A stretch of 7,023 nucleotides of DNA from positions 1 through 7,023 of the forward strand of contig JAFGVF010000256.1 in NCBI GenBank assembly GCA_016938155.1, in the 5' to 3' direction. Below, piece by piece: positions 6,401-7,023 of the stretch. The translations under genes and the position numbers were made by a program. The DNA is from Candidatus Cloacimonadota bacterium (GTDB lineage: Bacteria; Cloacimonadota; Cloacimonadia; Cloacimonadales; JAFGVF01). Positions within the stretch are counted from its first letter, which is position 1. Each line of letters begins with the position of its first letter. The notes beneath the pieces are model-generated. The model did no database searches and was not told the origin of the DNA. It was given only the letters and a program-made list of their open reading frames with translations.

Positions 6401-6408
6401 CCTCCACC
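6401..6408 (-). promoter_or_regulatory. Ribosome binding site of the large lipoprotein gene
   Basis: GGTGGAGG on the minus strand, with GGAGG 5 bases before the TTG at 6395. The start MKKNHIW that follows is a normal lipoprotein N-terminus. The GTG at 6407 lies inside the site, which makes it an unlikely start. Confidence 0.8.
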
Positions 6409-6695
6409 TGACACTATTTATTTTTATTCTATATTCTTTTCCAGTTAATACCAATTTTAAAGAGAGACAACTTAAAGTCAATTATTTTCTGGATTATTGC
6501 TCTTTATTACTTCTCCAAACAACCTCTTCTACCTCTTTTTTATGACTGTTTTATCGTTTTCTCACTGATTCTCGCAAGCGTCACTCCTCATAAATACTCC
6601 GGATATCAACTGTTTCATCCGACCAGTGATTATTGAAGAAATATTCATTCAATCCACAATAACAATGGTCGTAGGACAAATAATACATGTATCAT
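6408..6695. other. Intergenic region, about 290 bases
   Basis: This gap lies between the secreted-protein tail and the lipoprotein gene. It holds the lipoprotein promoter (6454-6481), a purine-rich minus-strand stretch near 6500-6545, and a 20-base imperfect palindrome at its right edge. No T-tailed hairpin was found after the secreted-protein gene. A 35-codon frame on the minus strand (6581-6688) has no SD site and is not called as a gene. Confidence 0.5.
6454..6481 (-). promoter_or_regulatory. Sigma-70-type promoter of the large lipoprotein gene
   Basis: TTGACT (6476-6481) and TAAAAT (6454-6459) on the minus strand, spaced by 16 bases, match the -35 and -10 consensus at five of six positions each. 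The start of transcription would be near 6447, giving a leader of about 50 bases. This is a housekeeping-type promoter and not the TAnnTTTG kind of Bacteroidota. Confidence 0.65.
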
Positions 6696-6697
6696 TT
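6678..6697. repeat. 20-base imperfect palindrome at the end of the secreted-protein gene
   Basis: AAATAATACATGTATCATTT has a perfect 10-base core (ATACATGTAT, 6683-6692) and 9 of 10 matched pairs overall. It overlaps the stop codon of the secreted-protein gene. It has no loop and no T tract, so it does not look like a terminator. A dimeric regulator site is possible, but AT-rich chance is also possible. Confidence 0.4.
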
Positions 6698-7023
6698 ATT
6701 TGATTACCGTAATCTTCCCCGAGCCGATATCCTTCCCATTCTGCAGTAACTTATAAAAATATACCCCGGATGACACATGCACACCCCGCTGGTCGGTCAA
6801 ATGCCAAAAGATTGTGCGTTTACCCTTAGGTTGTGTTGGTGTCTTAATACTTCGAACCAATTGCCCTTTCAAATTGTAAACCCGTAGTTCTGCTTGCCCG
6901 GTCTCGACAGCATAGTACTTGAATATAGCATTCCCAACCTTCACCCGTACAGGATTCGGATAGCAGGCAAGAAATTCATCTGTCAAATGTACAACCTCTT
7001 CAACAACCGGTGTAGTTGGATTA
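6696..7023 (-). CDS. Secreted protein, C-terminal end with FlgD-Ig/T9SS-type sorting-like domain (5' end outside window)
   Basis: The last 108 residues are visible; the frame runs off the right edge. After a short linker (NPTTPVVEEVVH) comes a C-terminal domain of about 90 residues with the marks of FlgD-Ig-like/T9SS type A sorting domains: CYPNPVR at its start, LRVYNLKGQLVRSIKT, then a W-x-L-T-D-x-x-G-x-x-V stretch, SSGVYFYKL, and a final Lys after KITVIK. Such domains direct surface or extracellular proteins of FCB-group bacteria through type IX secretion, with removal or lipid attachment at the cell surface. The N-terminal function of this protein cannot be seen. No terminator is evident after its stop. 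Confidence 0.8.
   Translation of the reverse strand, partial: NPTTPVVEEVVHLTDEFLACYPNPVRVKVGNAIFKYYAVETGQAELRVYNLKGQLVRSIKTPTQPKGKRTIFWHLTDQRGVHVSSGVYFYKLLQNGKDIGSGKITVIK

Noticed and set aside
6130..6411. 93-codon plus-strand frame opposite the lipoprotein N-terminus
   Set aside because: It lies wholly antisense to a well-supported gene, overlaps its signal peptide region, and its Ser/Thr/Ile-rich product reflects the complementary strand; no SD site supports it.
6562..6639. TCACTG/CAGTGA inverted pair in the intergenic region
   Set aside because: Only six bases and 66 bases apart; expected by chance and not followed by a T tract.

Overview
The window looks like an AT-rich Gram-negative genome of the Fibrobacteres-Chlorobi-Bacteroidetes (FCB) kind. 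It encodes a probable outer-membrane lipoprotein, a periplasmic PDZ protein, and the tail of a protein with a C-terminal domain like those used as sorting signals by the type IX secretion system (T9SS). Every start that can be seen here has a clear Shine-Dalgarno (SD) site, which argues against typical Bacteroidota. Cloacimonadota or a relative is my best guess, but this rests on general resemblance and not on a search.

Layout, left to right. Positions 1-269 (+) hold the C-terminal part of a methylglyoxal synthase-like protein. It ends in a strong intrinsic terminator at 268-303 that probably also serves the converging genes. Positions 325-2555 (-) are a tight three-gene operon: an ECF sigma factor, a single-pass membrane protein in the position of an anti-sigma factor, and an exported protein with three PDZ domains and no protease. 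Positions 2680-3327 (-) encode a DUF975-type integral membrane protein. Positions 3390-6395 (-) encode a 1001-residue lipoprotein with an Ig-like domain, six fibronectin III-like repeats and a C-terminal FGE/sulfatase-modifying-factor fold that lacks the usual catalytic cysteine pair. A 287-base gap with a good sigma-70-type promoter separates it from 6696-7023 (-), the end of a secreted protein with a FlgD-Ig/T9SS-like C-terminal domain.

How the genes may work together. The sigma/anti-sigma/PDZ unit has the shape of an envelope-stress circuit: a membrane anti-sigma holds the sigma factor, and a periplasmic PDZ protein could sense or protect envelope proteins. Overlapping or nearly touching genes with strong SD sites suggest coupled expression. 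The large lipoprotein and the secreted protein are candidate surface clients of such a system, but nothing in the sequence ties them to it directly.

Start sites. For all five complete genes the longest open frame runs upstream through the SD site. The starts given here are the internal ones lying 5-6 bases after an SD core. They include one GTG (sigma factor) and one TTG (lipoprotein). No RNA genes, insertion sequences or CRISPR arrays were seen.
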